Positions 1 to 12,250 are shown, numbered from the stretch's first letter. The stretch is DNA of 64,000 nt from Diphasiastrum complanatum (GCA_029204225.1 CM055109.1:40347791-40411790); one strand, 5' to 3'. Numbers and translations: made by a program. Notes: generated by a model from the letters alone, not told the origin.

Positions 1-236
1 TCAGAAATATCTTCTTTAGTAGCACATGAAGAGATATAATTATCAATAGATTTAGATTGTGAAAGTAATGATGTGTTGCGAAATTGGTAGATAGCTGGCT
101 GGAGAGGAATTTGTTTTACTACCCACTTTCAAAGTCCTACCAAAAAGTATTCTACAAAAAAGGATGAGGGATTCATATCCATGTTAAGTTCTGACAGTTA
201 CAGTGTTCGTAACTTCATGGTACACAAGGTGACTAC

Positions 237-3200
237 CACAACGTAAGATGTATCAACGCCAGCAGCTTCTAATTCTGCGATGATTCTGTTTCCAGAGGCA
301 TCATTTCCCACCTGCATTTTGTAAGGAATTTTTTTGGTTAAAAATCAAGCATGTAGCTGCATTTGTGCAAAGACTTGACAAGATGCAAATGTCAACCAGT
401 TAAGCAGACTTGTCACTGCCTGACCTCGAGGTAAGGAAAAGCAGCATCAACCAACAAGCCACATATACAGGATACATCAAAATAACAACATTATAACCTA
501 GGACCGTATATCAAAAAGGCTTAGCAAAACTGCTGAATGGCACAGTAGAAGTACATGCTAATGTAGAAAAGGAGAAAAATTCATACAACAGACATGCTTA
601 TTAAGCAAAGCCTCCCTATCAATCTGATTGACTGAAAGAGCAGCCCAACAATCAAAAATAGTGTAGAGCACCCAATGAGTTTGTAGCAGTTGGAACAGAC
701 TCATTGTACATAACTCTGCAGGATTTCAAAAATCCTAGATCGCTCCCTGGAAACTTTTTCATAGTGAGGCAATTAATATACAGCACTTTCCATCAGAGCT
801 CCTCCATTAGCCTGATTTTGTTGAATAAAAAAGAGTATCCATATGAAACAACCAAATCTACATCCCACCGAGTTGGCCTTCTAGTATTTTACCTCCATGG
901 CACTTTAAATTATGTCAATGCATCAATCCTCACAAGACTCTAACCTATAAGGGCCAGATGAATCCATCAATGCTTGTGATATTTTGAATAAGAGGATGTA
1001 TCTGGAGTTTTGAAGAAGTGAAAAACAAAAAGCACAAAAGGTGAGAAAAAGCCTGTCGGGGAAACCAACAGTCGACTGTTGAAAAGGTCATATGGCCATC
1101 CATAAGCGTACAGACGAAAAGAGTTGCACTCACAAGTGTATATCTTACAGAACTCTTCAAAATTTACAGAATGAAGTAGCATCGTGGTAGCAAAAATACT
1201 TTTCCTTGAATGCATGGATTCCTCATATTAGCAAAATTTGTTCTCATAGATTTATCAATATGTCTACTCTGTATGTACATCAGGATCAGTACTAACTAGG
1301 AATAGTAGAAAGTTGGTCCTTCTACAACCAGCAAGAGTATGCACATACAATGAAGCCCATCAATTGTAGTATATATGAGAAGCTTGAGAAGAAAGGCAGG
1401 CATGCTTGAGAGAAAAGCATCAAAATGCTACTCAAATGCTTATCCATTTGATCATAGTCTACAACAGCCTTTCCTAACAGAAACATAGGGCATGGGATCT
1501 TATCTAGTAATCTACGAGGGTATAAATACAGAAAAAATAGACTCTGCACCTCTTCCAACAAGGTGGAAGAATGTATTCATCATCATTTTTGGCCATTTTG
1601 AAATTTATATATTCATCATTGTTTGGCCATTTCACCAAGATAATCGAACGAAGTTCTATAGAATTCACAATGGTACAGAAACATATTGGCATTGATTTCA
1701 ACAATGCCTATTGATATAGCATTGCATATAACATTTCGTTTTTTGATTATATGTTAGAATTACACCTGTGAAGGGCAAAATTTTGGCCAAGGGCAAAAAA
1801 AGGCATAGAAAAGTCCACTCACCTTCGATATAAGTCTGGGCTTAAGCCCCAGCCTTGCTCCAGCAGTGAGGGCATTTCCAACATTTCCACCTCCTTGCAC
1901 CTGTTAAAAGACTAGCCCCGTCACTTCCATCAAAAATACAAAGCATACATGCTTGACCGTCAATTAAGCAAAAAAATTTGGTCTTACTACAATTTAGGTG
2001 ATTTAGTGAATGTCTTCGCGATCCTGCAATGCATCAGATAACATTTCTCCTTCTGGTCAGAATCACATTGCTTACTTATCAGAACACTATGACTTTCAGT
2101 TGGCAATTTAGTTACTCTTCTGATTCACCCACAAAATTTCTTCCAATTGATTCAATTCACAGGATTAGGTAAACGCGTTTCTCAGCATACCTCATTTCCC
2201 CAAACCTGGGAAACGACCCTCAGGAAACAGTCGTTTCCCCAAAAGGGAAATGATCATTTCCCAGAACACTAAAAACAACCTGGAAGGCTTCAAGAGGCTG
2301 TTTTTGCCTGAAAACTGCCTGAAAATGGCCAGAATCCTACCTGAAGCAGGTCAGAATCCTGCTAGGGAGTCCCACAAAAAGTTTTCCAGCCTTGAGCTGG
2401 AAACAAACAAGATTTTGACTCGAAATGTTTTCCCTCAGAAAACTGCATCGCTGACAAGCAAGCTGTATTTTTCATCAGAACTTTCACTACGGGCCTCCGT
2501 TTTCACCAAGACTAGGTGCATTTCATTCGTATTGTAGCAGCGATTCAGATCATGTAACCTTTTGCTATTAATTGGTAAGACCATTTTCCAGGAAATCTTG
2601 CACTGTGATAGGAATTCTAAGTGCTTTTCAGCTTCAACGTTTCAAGTGAAGATTCATCTTTTGATATTATCTCTCAAGTTCAATAAATGTGGTCATGGCT
2701 CTGATACTCTACTCAATCCACACCAAAAAATAGGTCACAAAAGCACCAATTTTTTTAATCTGCGAAGTACCAACATAGAAGTTGTGAATATCACTCTCCA
2801 CCCAACCATAGATACAATCACCACAAGCAACTTAGATCATACACATACATAGCTAGAACTTAGAAGAGATTAATTGCATGAACTTTAATAGGGTGCAAGC
2901 ACAGGCATGCGCACTCATGCTTGCCTAATCAAATGATCATGGCAACACGCATCACCACTGAATTTCATCCTGAGGAACATAGCTCCACTCTAATAGAGAA
3001 TGCAAGAATTCGTACTTTGCCAGTTTAACTCTCTTCCAATCGGTTTTGCAGAATAAGAAAAAGTTCCCTTACTCAGAGAGAAGATTATTGCCTTCCAAGT
3101 CTCATTCTGCAATCATTAATTGATAGAGAAGCTATCACAGCTTACAAGAATCCAGAAAAACCAACACTACCAACAAGCATCTATACCTAAAATTATGCAT

Positions 3201-6200
3201 GCAAACTTTCATAAGAGGGAACAAGGGATTCGGGAAAGGAGTGACACAAGACAATGAAGCTACCATGCTACCGGCAGCTACAAGAACCTGTATCTGGGAG
3301 AGGAAGGGAATCGGCTCGCAAGCGTAAAAATTCAGAAAAGTTTGGTTAGTCACTACTGGCTGCTTGCCACATTCATGCAGCTAGCCTTAATAAAAGCATG
3401 GAACCTCCAAACACAGTCCCATCTACTAAAGTAGTTAGTGTACCCAATTCTTTCACCACACTCCAAGAAAAACCCATATACGGTTGCATCATTACACATC
3501 ATTTGCCCAGCCCAACACTTAGCAGCAAGTTTTTGTTGCCCCTAGGAGAGTCTGCGTGGCAATGGTATTACAGACCATATGGCAACGTGACTACTGTATA
3601 AACATGTGGTGCAGCATGGTGGCTTTCATGCAAGTGATGCCCTAACATATAAATATTAGGCACCCACGACTTACAAAATACCAAGACCACCATCTTCAAC
3701 ATGTGCTAGTCCGCTTTGTAGCCATTCATATAATAGCTTGTATCTACCCTTGATCTAGATGCCGACGCTAGAACCACAGCTCCAAGAAGTGACTCTCAAA
3801 GTTTTTTTCCATGAATCTTACTTCAGTTACCTCTCTTGCTCCACCAACAATATTATATACCATTATATTCTCAGCTCAATTGAAGTCTCTCTCTAGAAAT
3901 TTGCAGCTATATCCCGGTTATTCCTGGTTAATGACTCCATATTTCCATACATTAAAAATTGCAAGAATTGCAGCTACTTAAGATCAAAACCAGACATGCT
4001 ACTCAATTCTAAAGTATGCTAGTTTGCACATATTCACTAGATTGACATGATGCTCATCAATTCTCATACTCTTAACAATCCAACTTCAAAGAGCTCCAAA
4101 AGAACAAGAATAATCATTGGATTTTGAATCATGTGAACGCATTATTGGTCATGTTGAGCATAAGTGCACATATCATGAAGTTATCACGTAAAGAAAGACC
4201 CCAGTTAGGAGATACACTTTGTTACAAGTAATAGAATCACATATTCCTGTATTGTCAGCATCCTAACAAACAAGAATGTCATGTTGTCACCTTAAAGCAC
4301 ATAGATGTAAAATAAGAGTGGATTGTAAGGTTTATTGGTGATAGTGAACATACTTTCACTGAAAACTCATATTACTATATGAACTTCAAGAAAAGAATTA
4401 CAGGGAATGCGAAGTATTTAAAAATTCACAAATACGATCAATATGAGTTGCCATATCATGCTTAGAAAGCTCCAATAGCAAAAGGTGGATTATTATACTT
4501 GGGAGTCAATTGCGCGAATTTTTTCATCCGGTTGAGGAAAGGATGCCACCTTCGCAAGATAGTCCAAGGAAACCGTACCACAACCAACCTGCAATATTGC
4601 CTCGGATTGTGAACAAGATATATTGCAGAAAATTAAAGAGACTTTGTAGGCATTTTTTAGTCCATCCATTAAAAATCTAGATGACTCTTAAAACTCAACA
4701 TCATATAATCATCTCTTAGAAGAAATATTAGAGGACTTCACAAGACTTAACAACTATTCAAACTTGTAATCTCACCACGATGTGCCTTTCAGAAAGAGCG
4801 AATGAGGAAATGGCAACCTTGCATGCATCAATATCTTCTTTGAATGATGGCTCTGCTGCAGAGCTATTTGCTACTCTATGGGACAAAATACCAAATCATC
4901 CAGTTAAAATAGTGTTGGAAATCAAAAACTTTAGCTCTCAATATTTGATACAACTACAAAATCTCAAGTATCAAACATTCATGCTCGTCTCCAAACTTGA
5001 GATTAGACTACATTTTACAATGTACAACCTAATTTCTAGAATATAGATCCTAAAATTCATGCCTAAATACCCTAAAAGCAAAAAAACTTGAAACTTGTCT
5101 GATTCGGCCGATTCAGGTTCTAGATGGGCGGTTTGAACCGATCGAATCAGGCCAATTCGAATTAAAAATAAAACTTTACTAGATTGTCATTTTATTTCTA
5201 TTTTTTTTTGTGCAAATTTATGACATTATCATCTGTGTGAATGCATAATGTATTGCACAATAGTTCACTATGAGATAAAATTTCTATTTTGCTTGTTGGC
5301 AATATACCATGCTCCTATCATATAGAGGAAAAAAAAGGTATCGCTTGCTCAATGGCTAGGTAAAGAATAGCCAAGTTGTGTGTGTGGAAACAACAGACGA
5401 TGCATTCATAACACACCTCTATCAAGTCCTCACCAAGGATTCAAAGGAAAACCACAACAAAGAAACAATAGGGATGGTGGACGATCGATCAGATCTAGCC
5501 CCCAAGCTATTGATCAATCGCTCAATAGGAGAGAGGAGTCACACCAGCAGCATGCAACTATCATCAATATCAAGCATACACTAGTGAGAGCCCAGTGGGT
5601 ATACTTGTACCCTCCAAGGACCATGACCACTAGTAGTGCACTGTGACACCTCATTGGACACATCAACAGCCTAATTGGGCCACCTCAACCACTTCTATGA
5701 GTTACTAATAGACCCATATAAATCCACCATCTTCAGTTTTAGGCCTCCAACCATTAACTATGACCATATACCCATGAGGGCCCCAAACCCCTCATAATCA
5801 TGATTAATTTATGGGTCGAGGTAGCCTACTGACCTCCTAACGGGATAGTAATTCGAGATCAGTCCAATTGTGGGCATGACATTCTTCCCCCCTTATCCAA
5901 GTTATGTCCTCAAAACTTAAAAGTTAGGAAAGCTCCTTTTCAGGCTACCCGATCAGTAACTATACAATTTCACAATCGTCTAGTTTTGATATCCAAAATC
6001 TTTTCAGGTTCCAGTCGATTCACAACCGATGATTCTTCCGACAGGTCCAATCGATCTCCAAAACCAAGATGTTCCCCTTCACGTAGACTTTTCTTAAGTC
6101 GACTTACATGAAATAGTGGGTGTACTTGCATTCCTTCCGAGAAGTTCAATTGGTAAGCCCAGGATCCTATCTTCTTTAGGATTTTATACAGTCCCCTATA

Positions 6201-9200
6201 CCTAGCGAAATGCTTGCCGATACGCATTATGCTTGATTCCTTCGAGATTCGTAAATGTACCAATCCCCCACTTGAAAATCTCGAGGCGATCCTTTCAAAT
6301 TAACATAATGTCTATCCCTATTATGGGCACATTGGACATTCTCACGCGCTATTTGTAGCATTTTTTCTAAAACTTGATCGTTCAAATTTCAACTGCAATG
6401 GGCGATCTAGGTTTGTAACATATAGAAAGCGGGTATAACCGGTAGCCGAATGCTTACTACTATTATAGGCAAACTCAATCAAGGGCAGATACTTCTCCCA
6501 ATGAGATTGCCACCGAAAACAAATGCCCGAAGAATCTGTTCCATCATCTAATTAGTTCTTTCCGTCTAGCCATCTGTCTTGGGATGATCAGAAGAACTTA
6601 ATTAAGCTCAATGTTGTCTCTAGTTTAGCGAACACGACCGACCAAAACTTACCGATGAACTTCGGATCGCGATCGCTCACGATGTCACTTAGTAATCTGT
6701 AAACTCTAAACAAAATTGCATCATTTTGTTCATTCATCCGCGGTAACCCAACATCGAAGTCCATGAGAATACTATCCCATTTTTTATCAAGGATATCTAA
6801 TGGATGTAACAATAATCCACCAACCTTAAGGCGTTCGGCCTTATTCAACTGGCATTGGTCACACTTGACCACATAATATTTTACAAAGTGTTTAAGTTTT
6901 GACCAATAAAAATCCCTTTCCACATCGGGCACACATACCTTCCCTTTCTTGAACAAAAGTCCATTATTCTCCCAGACTGATCACCATGTAAATCAGTCTC
7001 GCTTGATGTAGCAACTAGAACCCTCTTTCAAATTGGTCCAAAATGCGAGTCTTTCTCACAAAGACCTCTCGGGGATAAATAAAAATTTGTGCTGATCTTT
7101 GTGAAGGAAAGTTCGTTCACTTCACCAATTCTACTAACTGGATCAGCCACACGACTGGTGGTTCCTTTGATATACCGCACTTCAAAGTCGAATTCCTGCA
7201 TGAGTTCTGCCCACCAGGCCTTACGACCTCTCAGATCATTCTGATTGCAAAAGTACTTTAGAGGTTGATGATCCGTGTTTACCACGAACTTATTACCATA
7301 TAGGTAATGCCTCCATGATTTCAAAGCATGAATCACCTCAAAGAGTTCTTTTTCTTGAGTCGAATATCTGACTTGCGCATCGGACAACTTTTTGCTCTCA
7401 AAAGCAATGAGTTGACCCTCCTGTAAGCGAATAGCTCCAATAGCCATATCACTCGCGTCAGTGTTACTGACGAAAGGGATATCTGGATCTGCTATTCTCA
7501 ACACAGGAGCTGAGACAATAAGAAGCTTGAGTTTACGAAAACTCTCGTCAAACTTTTGATTCCATTTGATCGAAGGGCTAGGTCTTCCTCTCCAACTTTA
7601 AATTTATGAAAGGACACTGTGAAACCCAAAAATGACTTGAGTTCACAGACCGTTTGAGGAATTGGCCATTCCACTACCGTCTTTACGTTCTCCTTGTCAA
7701 TCTTGATCCCAAAGGCAATGATCTTATGACCAATGTAAAGAAGTTCCCTTTTAAAAAATTCCCACTTAGATTCTTTGGCGATAAGCTTATCTCGTCCTGA
7801 TATTTTGAAGACAGTACAGAGATGCTTTTCATGCTCTTTTAGTGTTCTACCATAGATCAAAATATCATCTAGAAATACTACTACGAACTTTCCCAAAAAA
7901 GGATGAAACAAGTCGTTCATCAATTGTTGGAAAGTTGTCGGAGCATTGGTCAAACCAAAAGGTAAGACTAGAAACTCGTAATGGCCAAATCTCATCCTAA
8001 AACCCAGTCTTAGATACATCATCCGGATGTATCCTAATCTGATGATATCTTGTCCGAAGATCGATTTTCATGAAAAATTTCGCTCCAGTTAATCGATCCA
8101 TGAGATCATCCATCCTCGGTAACGGGTATTTAGTTTTTATGGTAAACTTATTTTGGTCTAATGTGTCCCATCCTAAGGTATTCCTCAATTTGCCTAGCCA
8201 CTTCTCCCTCTTCCTTTTGACTAAACCTATAAGGTTGTTTGAAAATGGGGTTCAATCTTATGGTCGACAGACCATGCGGGTGGTAAACCATAAGATAGTT
8301 GCTTAGGAAAGATGTCGTTAAATTCTATTTTTAAATCTTGCATTAATTGTTGTTCATGATGAGAATTTTCGGTGTTATAAAGAGAAAACACATTTACATC
8401 AGAATCGTTAACAATATCACAATGCAATGTTTTAGCTCAAAATTTATCAAAGTTATTATTTATGAATGTTTTTTAGATTTGTACTTGCTATTTTACAATC
8501 ATTATGAAGGTGAAACAATTTATAATCATAATCATGCAATTTTTCCATTATTTCGGCCGAGCAAACCATCGGCGATGGAAGTACATTGGTCTCTCCAAAA
8601 CTAGAGACATTTTCCCATACTTATCTTTCAAAGAATGGTTTTCAAAATCTATTTCTAATGAATCTGATTTGCTAAAAAACCACTCACAGCCTAAAATAAC
8701 ATAAGTGCGATCAAGATTCATGACGTGAAAGTCAAGTCGCTCGGCATAATCCTGCATCTGAAGCTCCAAATCAGAGACTTTGACATCCAAGATCTCTGTG
8801 TCTGACCCCGAGGCTCAGTGGACCACATAGCGGTGATCACTGGCCATGGTGAGCACCCGAAGCTTCTACACAAGCCGAGCATTCAAAAAATTGTAAGTGC
8901 TTCTAGAATCAAGCAGTAAGTTAACGTCTTTTCCTAATATCTTGCCTCTAACTCAAAACAACTGATTAGGCTTGAAAATAACGTACTGAAATTACAAGCA
9001 CAAGCACAATTTCCTAATAAATCAACTTGAAGTTTACCTGCGAGTAACTCGAGCGTCATGAGATTCAACAACTTGTTCTTTTCAGGGCACCATTTTGCAC
9101 AATGCCTGGGTTTATTACATAGAAACAATGGTTTTCCTTAATCGCCATCTTCCCCACCTTGTCTTTCATTATTGGCTTCTTGTTTTTCTTCTTTTGGTGA

Positions 9201-11748
9201 GCAGCAGCTTCCAGCTCATCAAAAAACTTTTTCCTCTTAACATAAAGGAAATGTGCAATCTGCAATCTTGTGAAGAAAGTCTCAAACCATCAACTCCATC
9301 ATGCCTAGTATGGACTAAATGCTATGACATCTCTACTCACTTTGTCGGTGCCCAAGAGTAGGCGTAGGTCACATGCACAAGCATACATTCACATTGATTT
9401 TCATACACTTGTACAAAGACCAAGGATAATAGCATCTATAACTTCTCCAGAGGTGAAGGGCAAGCTTTGTCACGATGAAGACCAGCACTAAAAAGCAAAG
9501 CTTTCAAAGTTAGTTCTTTGGCTGCCAATGTTGTATTAGAGATCATAAACCAGTTGACACTCAGTTTCCTGCAAAGATGTTACCGCTATTCTATTTGCTT
9601 GTATCCATCAAAGATACTCGCACCATACTAACACTTCCTGGTAAAAGGGGATCATCCTGCACAAGAGAAAAAGGAGATGCATTTGCCCATCTTCCAATTT
9701 TAGCAGCTAGTATTGACCTAATGCTTGAGAAAGTTTGAAAAGAATATTTGGTGTATGTCTGTTAGAATTATGACCATGACATCACCATTGGATACTGGAT
9801 ATATGCATGACAGTCCTGATATTACAATACATCAGCGTGACGACATCATTTGCCATATCAACATCAATTTGGAAGATTGGTGTGTTTGACAATGCGACCT
9901 CAGGTATCTTGCAAATTGCAATGGACTAGCTCTTCATTATAAGTGGATGTTTCTTCTGAATTGCAAGCTGAGTTTTGGGAGTACTTATAGTTATTATAAA
10001 GAACCCAAACCTTCGGCACTCTTTGTTGGTAAGCTGTAGCCATCCACTTTTTAATTTATCACATAAGGAATAGGGTGCTTGAATCACCATAAGTACATAA
10101 GTTTCTCACCTCTAAATTGATACTATCTCGGATCTCCCATTACCTCCTTCCATAATGCCTCACCCCAACAATAACAGCTTACGTACTTGTCCAGATCATG
10201 CTCCGATAATGCTGATCCTTAAATGGTGAAAAAATTCTGCTTCCTGTTTATTTCCAACCGGCATCAAATCAACAGCTAATATTTCACTTCTTGTCGGAAA
10301 GAATAAGGCTGCATTACTGGAAATTTCAGTAGTGATCCCGGAATGTTGTCGCGAACGGGTTTTTGTTTCAAGAACGGATTTCTTTCTTTTGAATTTTCTT
10401 GCATGGAAGCTTGCAGGATCCTAGGCACGCGACTACAGATCACAAAACAAAAATCATTCTAGCAATCAAGAAAGCGGAGAATCAGAGAGATGGACAAGAG
10501 AGAGAGCAACTGTATTATCAGTTTTGTTTTTTTGTTTTTTTTAGAGCGAGATGATCAGTATCTCGCTCGTTGGCGGCCTGACACTCTTGCTCTATCGCTG
10601 TGTTTTGCTCGTTCGCAGACTTTCATGCACAGCTTTATCATTTCTCTATTTTTTCTATTCTTTTCGATCACTATTCTCTCTCTCTCTCTTGATCCAAAAT
10701 TTGGTTTATATCTCCACTGTGTGGAGTTTACAAGATAGCTAAACAGAGAATTACAAGAGTAGTTAACACTAATCAACTAGTTAGTTACTCTCTGTTATTG
10801 CTAATTGTTTCAGCTGAGCGTGAAGTTCAAGACTCCATGCCCGTTGAGCTGCCAGCTGGCAGCGCGAAAGATTTTCCTTCGTTTTCTTTTCGTTTTGTGT
10901 CGTGTGGTGTCTTTTGGTCCTGGAGGCATGTTTGACTTTCGCGAATCATTCGACCTTCGAGTTTCACTTCGCTTCGTGTCTTAGGATTTTTGAGGTACGT
11001 TGACTTTCGCGTCGCGGCAAAGTTGCAGTTTCTGACAAATGTTCCTTGCTCTCCCAAGGTAGTCTTGTTAGTTTCATAAGAAAACCGTGTTTAACCACGA
11101 GTCAATCTGCTTCATTTGTTCTGGAATCAGTCAAATTCAGCATGTCAGATATCGAGTGATCTCTCAAGTGCTCATCCTGGTTTTTCGCATGCTCGGTTTC
11201 AGGATTGTCGTGGCATGATAGTGGTAACTGGAAATAAGACCTTTTACCATCGTTACTTTCAGCTGATCCTGGTACTTGCTGGAGCCTGACTAAATTCAAT
11301 TCTTTACGATCAAGTATGTAATGGTTAGAGAAAGTAACTGGTAACGAGTGGCATTACAATGAAATCTGATACAAAGCATTGACAATGATTATTCAAACAA
11401 AGCATTGCAACTTGAGGAACAAGATGTATTATGGCAGCAGAAATACCCTTAACCAAACTGAGCTTCACATTCTAGCATGAATACTAACACCCTCACTTTC
11501 TAAAAAGAAAGCACAGAGAACTAACCATAGCATACAACACAAAGCATACAAAAATTGCCAAATTGATGGTTCTTCTCATAATTGACGAGAAAAATAAGCA
11601 AAACCCCAACTCACCTAAGAGGTGGGGAATCGCGAACAGTGACGGGGAATATTTGCGATCGACTTGCCATTGAACTGAAGAAACAATGAGCTGGAGCAGC
11701 ATTTGGCATAGGCTTTGCGGTGAAGAAAATAGAGGGATGGTGAGCCAT
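237..11748 (-). CDS. pfkB-type carbohydrate kinase, five exons, 3' part missing at the window edge
   Basis: Exons on the minus strand are 11748-11615, 4875-4776, 4588-4499, 1900-1823 and 311-237, then the gene leaves the window. All borders are GT/AG and phases match (134 nt, 100 nt, then multiples of three), giving 159 codons. The ATG at 11748 is followed by about 45 Ser/Pro/Ala-rich residues that look like an organelle transit peptide. Then come the ribokinase-family motifs [34 protein letters not shown] and GNDASGN...GVDTSYVV. These form the sugar-binding N-terminal half of a pfkB kinase, most like plant ketohexokinase-like pfkB proteins (At1g19600-type, from memory). The ATP-binding GAGD motif would lie off the left edge, so the substrate cannot be judged. 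Intron 1 (6739 bp) contains a gypsy relic and a solo LTR. The exon chain is directly visible; transit peptide and substrate are inference. Confidence 0.88.
2190..2402. repeat. Cluster of TTTCCC/GGGAAA inverted repeats inside pfkB intron 3
   Basis: Three palindromic pairs lie close together. GGGAAACGAC (2208-2217) pairs with GTCGTTTCCC (2230-2239). GGGAAATGATCATTTCCC (2245-2262) is a perfect 18-bp palindrome. TTTTCCAGC/GCTGGAAAC around 2378-2402 forms a further stem. This may be a foldback or MITE-like relic; no coding content is evident. The rest of intron 3 (1901-4498) and intron 4 (312-1822) show only AT-rich intronic sequence. Confidence 0.6.
5970..6263 (-). pseudogene. Gypsy integrase C-terminal fragment
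   Basis: The frame contains [10 protein letters not shown]-like text (actually [19 protein letters not shown]) followed by [14 protein letters not shown]. This is the typical C-terminal tail of gypsy integrases, which precedes the chromodomain region in chromoviruses. Sequence between here and 6588 still carries fragments of the integrase linker but is out of frame. It belongs to the element spanning 5380-9265. Confidence 0.8.
6588..6956 (-). pseudogene. Gypsy integrase core, internally deleted
   Basis: [19 protein letters not shown] holds the CxxC half of the integrase HHCC zinc finger, and [20 protein letters not shown] holds the first catalytic Asp region. The HH half of the finger is absent: text jumps from GKVCVPDV straight to ERDFYWSKL. 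The stretch between the first Asp region and [12 protein letters not shown] (second Asp) is also shortened. The related element at 27.6 kb keeps the HH half, which shows the deletion is local. This copy could not be catalytically competent. Confidence 0.8.
7028..7504 (-). pseudogene. Gypsy RNase H domain
   Basis: The frame starts with [15 protein letters not shown] (first catalytic Asp), has [21 protein letters not shown] (catalytic Glu), [11 protein letters not shown] (third Asp) and [12 protein letters not shown] (final Asp region). This is the retroviral-type RNase H that follows reverse transcriptase in Ty3/gypsy polyproteins. It is one of the best preserved pieces of the element; it meets the RT frame near 7500 with a frameshift. 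Confidence 0.85.
7498..8427 (-). pseudogene. Gypsy reverse transcriptase, several frameshifts
   Basis: Pieces in three frames reconstruct most of the palm and fingers. [20 protein letters not shown] and [13 protein letters not shown] lie at 7997-8188. [16 protein letters not shown] and [13 protein letters not shown] (catalytic FLDD box) lie at 7498-8022. The upstream frame at 8227-8427 carries the EF-DIFP..L-YGLPP linker normally found before RT. A stop codon separates KTGF from the FGHYEF segment, and the thumb is truncated by a frameshift near 7600. Confidence 0.85.
8548..9265 (-). pseudogene. Gypsy gag zinc knuckle and protease remnants
   Basis: Near 9060-9125 the minus strand encodes a CX2CX4HX4C knuckle ([14 protein letters not shown]) if one frameshift is allowed. 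Around 8800-8930 a retropepsin-like stretch reads LLLDSRST, so the usual DSGS/T active site has Arg for Gly. Residues after it ([20 protein letters not shown], 8548-8790) match the flap-distal part of gypsy proteases that normally ends VVLGMDWL. The remainder of gag is not recognisable. Confidence 0.65.
9266..10341. other. Intronic sequence with no recognised gene
   Basis: This is the 5' part of pfkB intron 1, between the gypsy relic and the solo LTR. Both strands were read for domain-like text, tRNA-like folds and LTR ends; nothing convincing was seen. Confidence 0.5.
10347..11037 (-). mobile_element. Solo LTR of the copia-2 family with 5-bp TSD
   Basis: The unit (691 bp) reads TGTCAGAAAC... 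to ...GCGACA on the minus strand, with TG/CA ends. It is flanked by AATGT at 10342-10346 and again at 11038-11042. It matches the LTRs at 28063-28376 and 32476-33091, including the shared tract GTGGAGTTTACAAGATAGCT and the CAGCTGGCAGCGCGAA motif. No internal sequence or second LTR is attached, as expected after LTR-LTR recombination. It sits in pfkB intron 1, about 580 bp downstream of exon 1. Confidence 0.88.
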
Positions 11749-11754
11749 CGCCGA

Positions 11755-12112
11755 GGGGATGAGGGAGAGGCCTTATCAATCTTTTTAAGAATTATGCTCA
11801 AAACAACCCCCCCCCTCCCCAAAGGGGTCTACCCCTTGTAATAACCTCAGATTTTTATTTTTTTTTTAGAAGTGTTTTTAAATGTAGTAAATTTGGAGAT
11901 GTGTGACTTTTTAAAATAGTAAGTTTTGGGCGATTTTTTAAAAATAAAAAATAAACCTTGCATTTTTGTAAAGTGCTTTGGTCACTTTTTAAAAATAGTA
12001 ATAGTACCTTACAATAGTGTAGTGTAATGTATTTAGTGCTCCATAAAATCATGTAGAGGTGCAATATTATGCCATTTAAGGCATCCTCCAAATACAAACT
12101 TTAGTTTGTCTA
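11755..12112 (-). promoter_or_regulatory. Presumed 5' leader and promoter region of the pfkB gene
   Basis: Sequence upstream of the ATG at 11748 holds a pyrimidine-rich stretch and a C-run (11808-11820 on the plus strand), then AT-rich DNA. No convincing TATA box was identified. Assignment rests only on position. Confidence 0.3.
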
Positions 12113-12250
12113 CAAAATCTAAATTTATCACTTTAATGTTGGAAATATGGTGGGAATGGATGAGAAGTAGTTTTTCTACAATGCTTTATACAAAAGCTAA
12201 ATTTATCACTTCAATATTGGAAATATGGTGGGAATGAATGAGAAGTAGTT
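12113..12250. repeat. 78-bp direct duplication
   Basis: A block of about 60 bp starting CAAAATCTAAATTTATCAC (12113) recurs at 12191 with few changes, including GGAAATATGGTGGGAATG and ATGAGAAGTAGTT. The period is 78 bp. It lies about 400 bp upstream of the pfkB start. Confidence 0.8.

Larger units (their letters stand above)
5380..9265 (-). mobile_element. Decayed Ty3/gypsy retrotransposon inside pfkB intron 1
   Basis: From high to low coordinates the order is gag zinc knuckle, protease, reverse transcriptase, RNase H, integrase, polypurine tract (5894-5882, AAGGGGGGAAGAA) and the start of a 3' LTR at 5881 (TGTCATGCC...). That is the Ty3/gypsy order (RT-RH before integrase). The reading frame is broken many times and the integrase has internal deletions. 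No 5' LTR or primer-binding site was found on the 9.2-10.3 kb side. The left border is uncertain, because the LTR runs into sequence with no clear end near 5.35-5.65 kb. The phrase GCTTGGGGGCTAGATC in this LTR also occurs in the LTRs at 25845 and 60596, which suggests related families. Confidence 0.85.

Noticed and set aside
704-943. 79-codon plus frame within pfkB intron 4
   Set aside because: No domain text, lies between two proven exons on the opposite strand, and is of chance length.
10490-10776. Small frames around 10.5-10.8 kb on both strands
   Set aside because: They lie wholly inside the solo LTR and recur in the other LTR copies.
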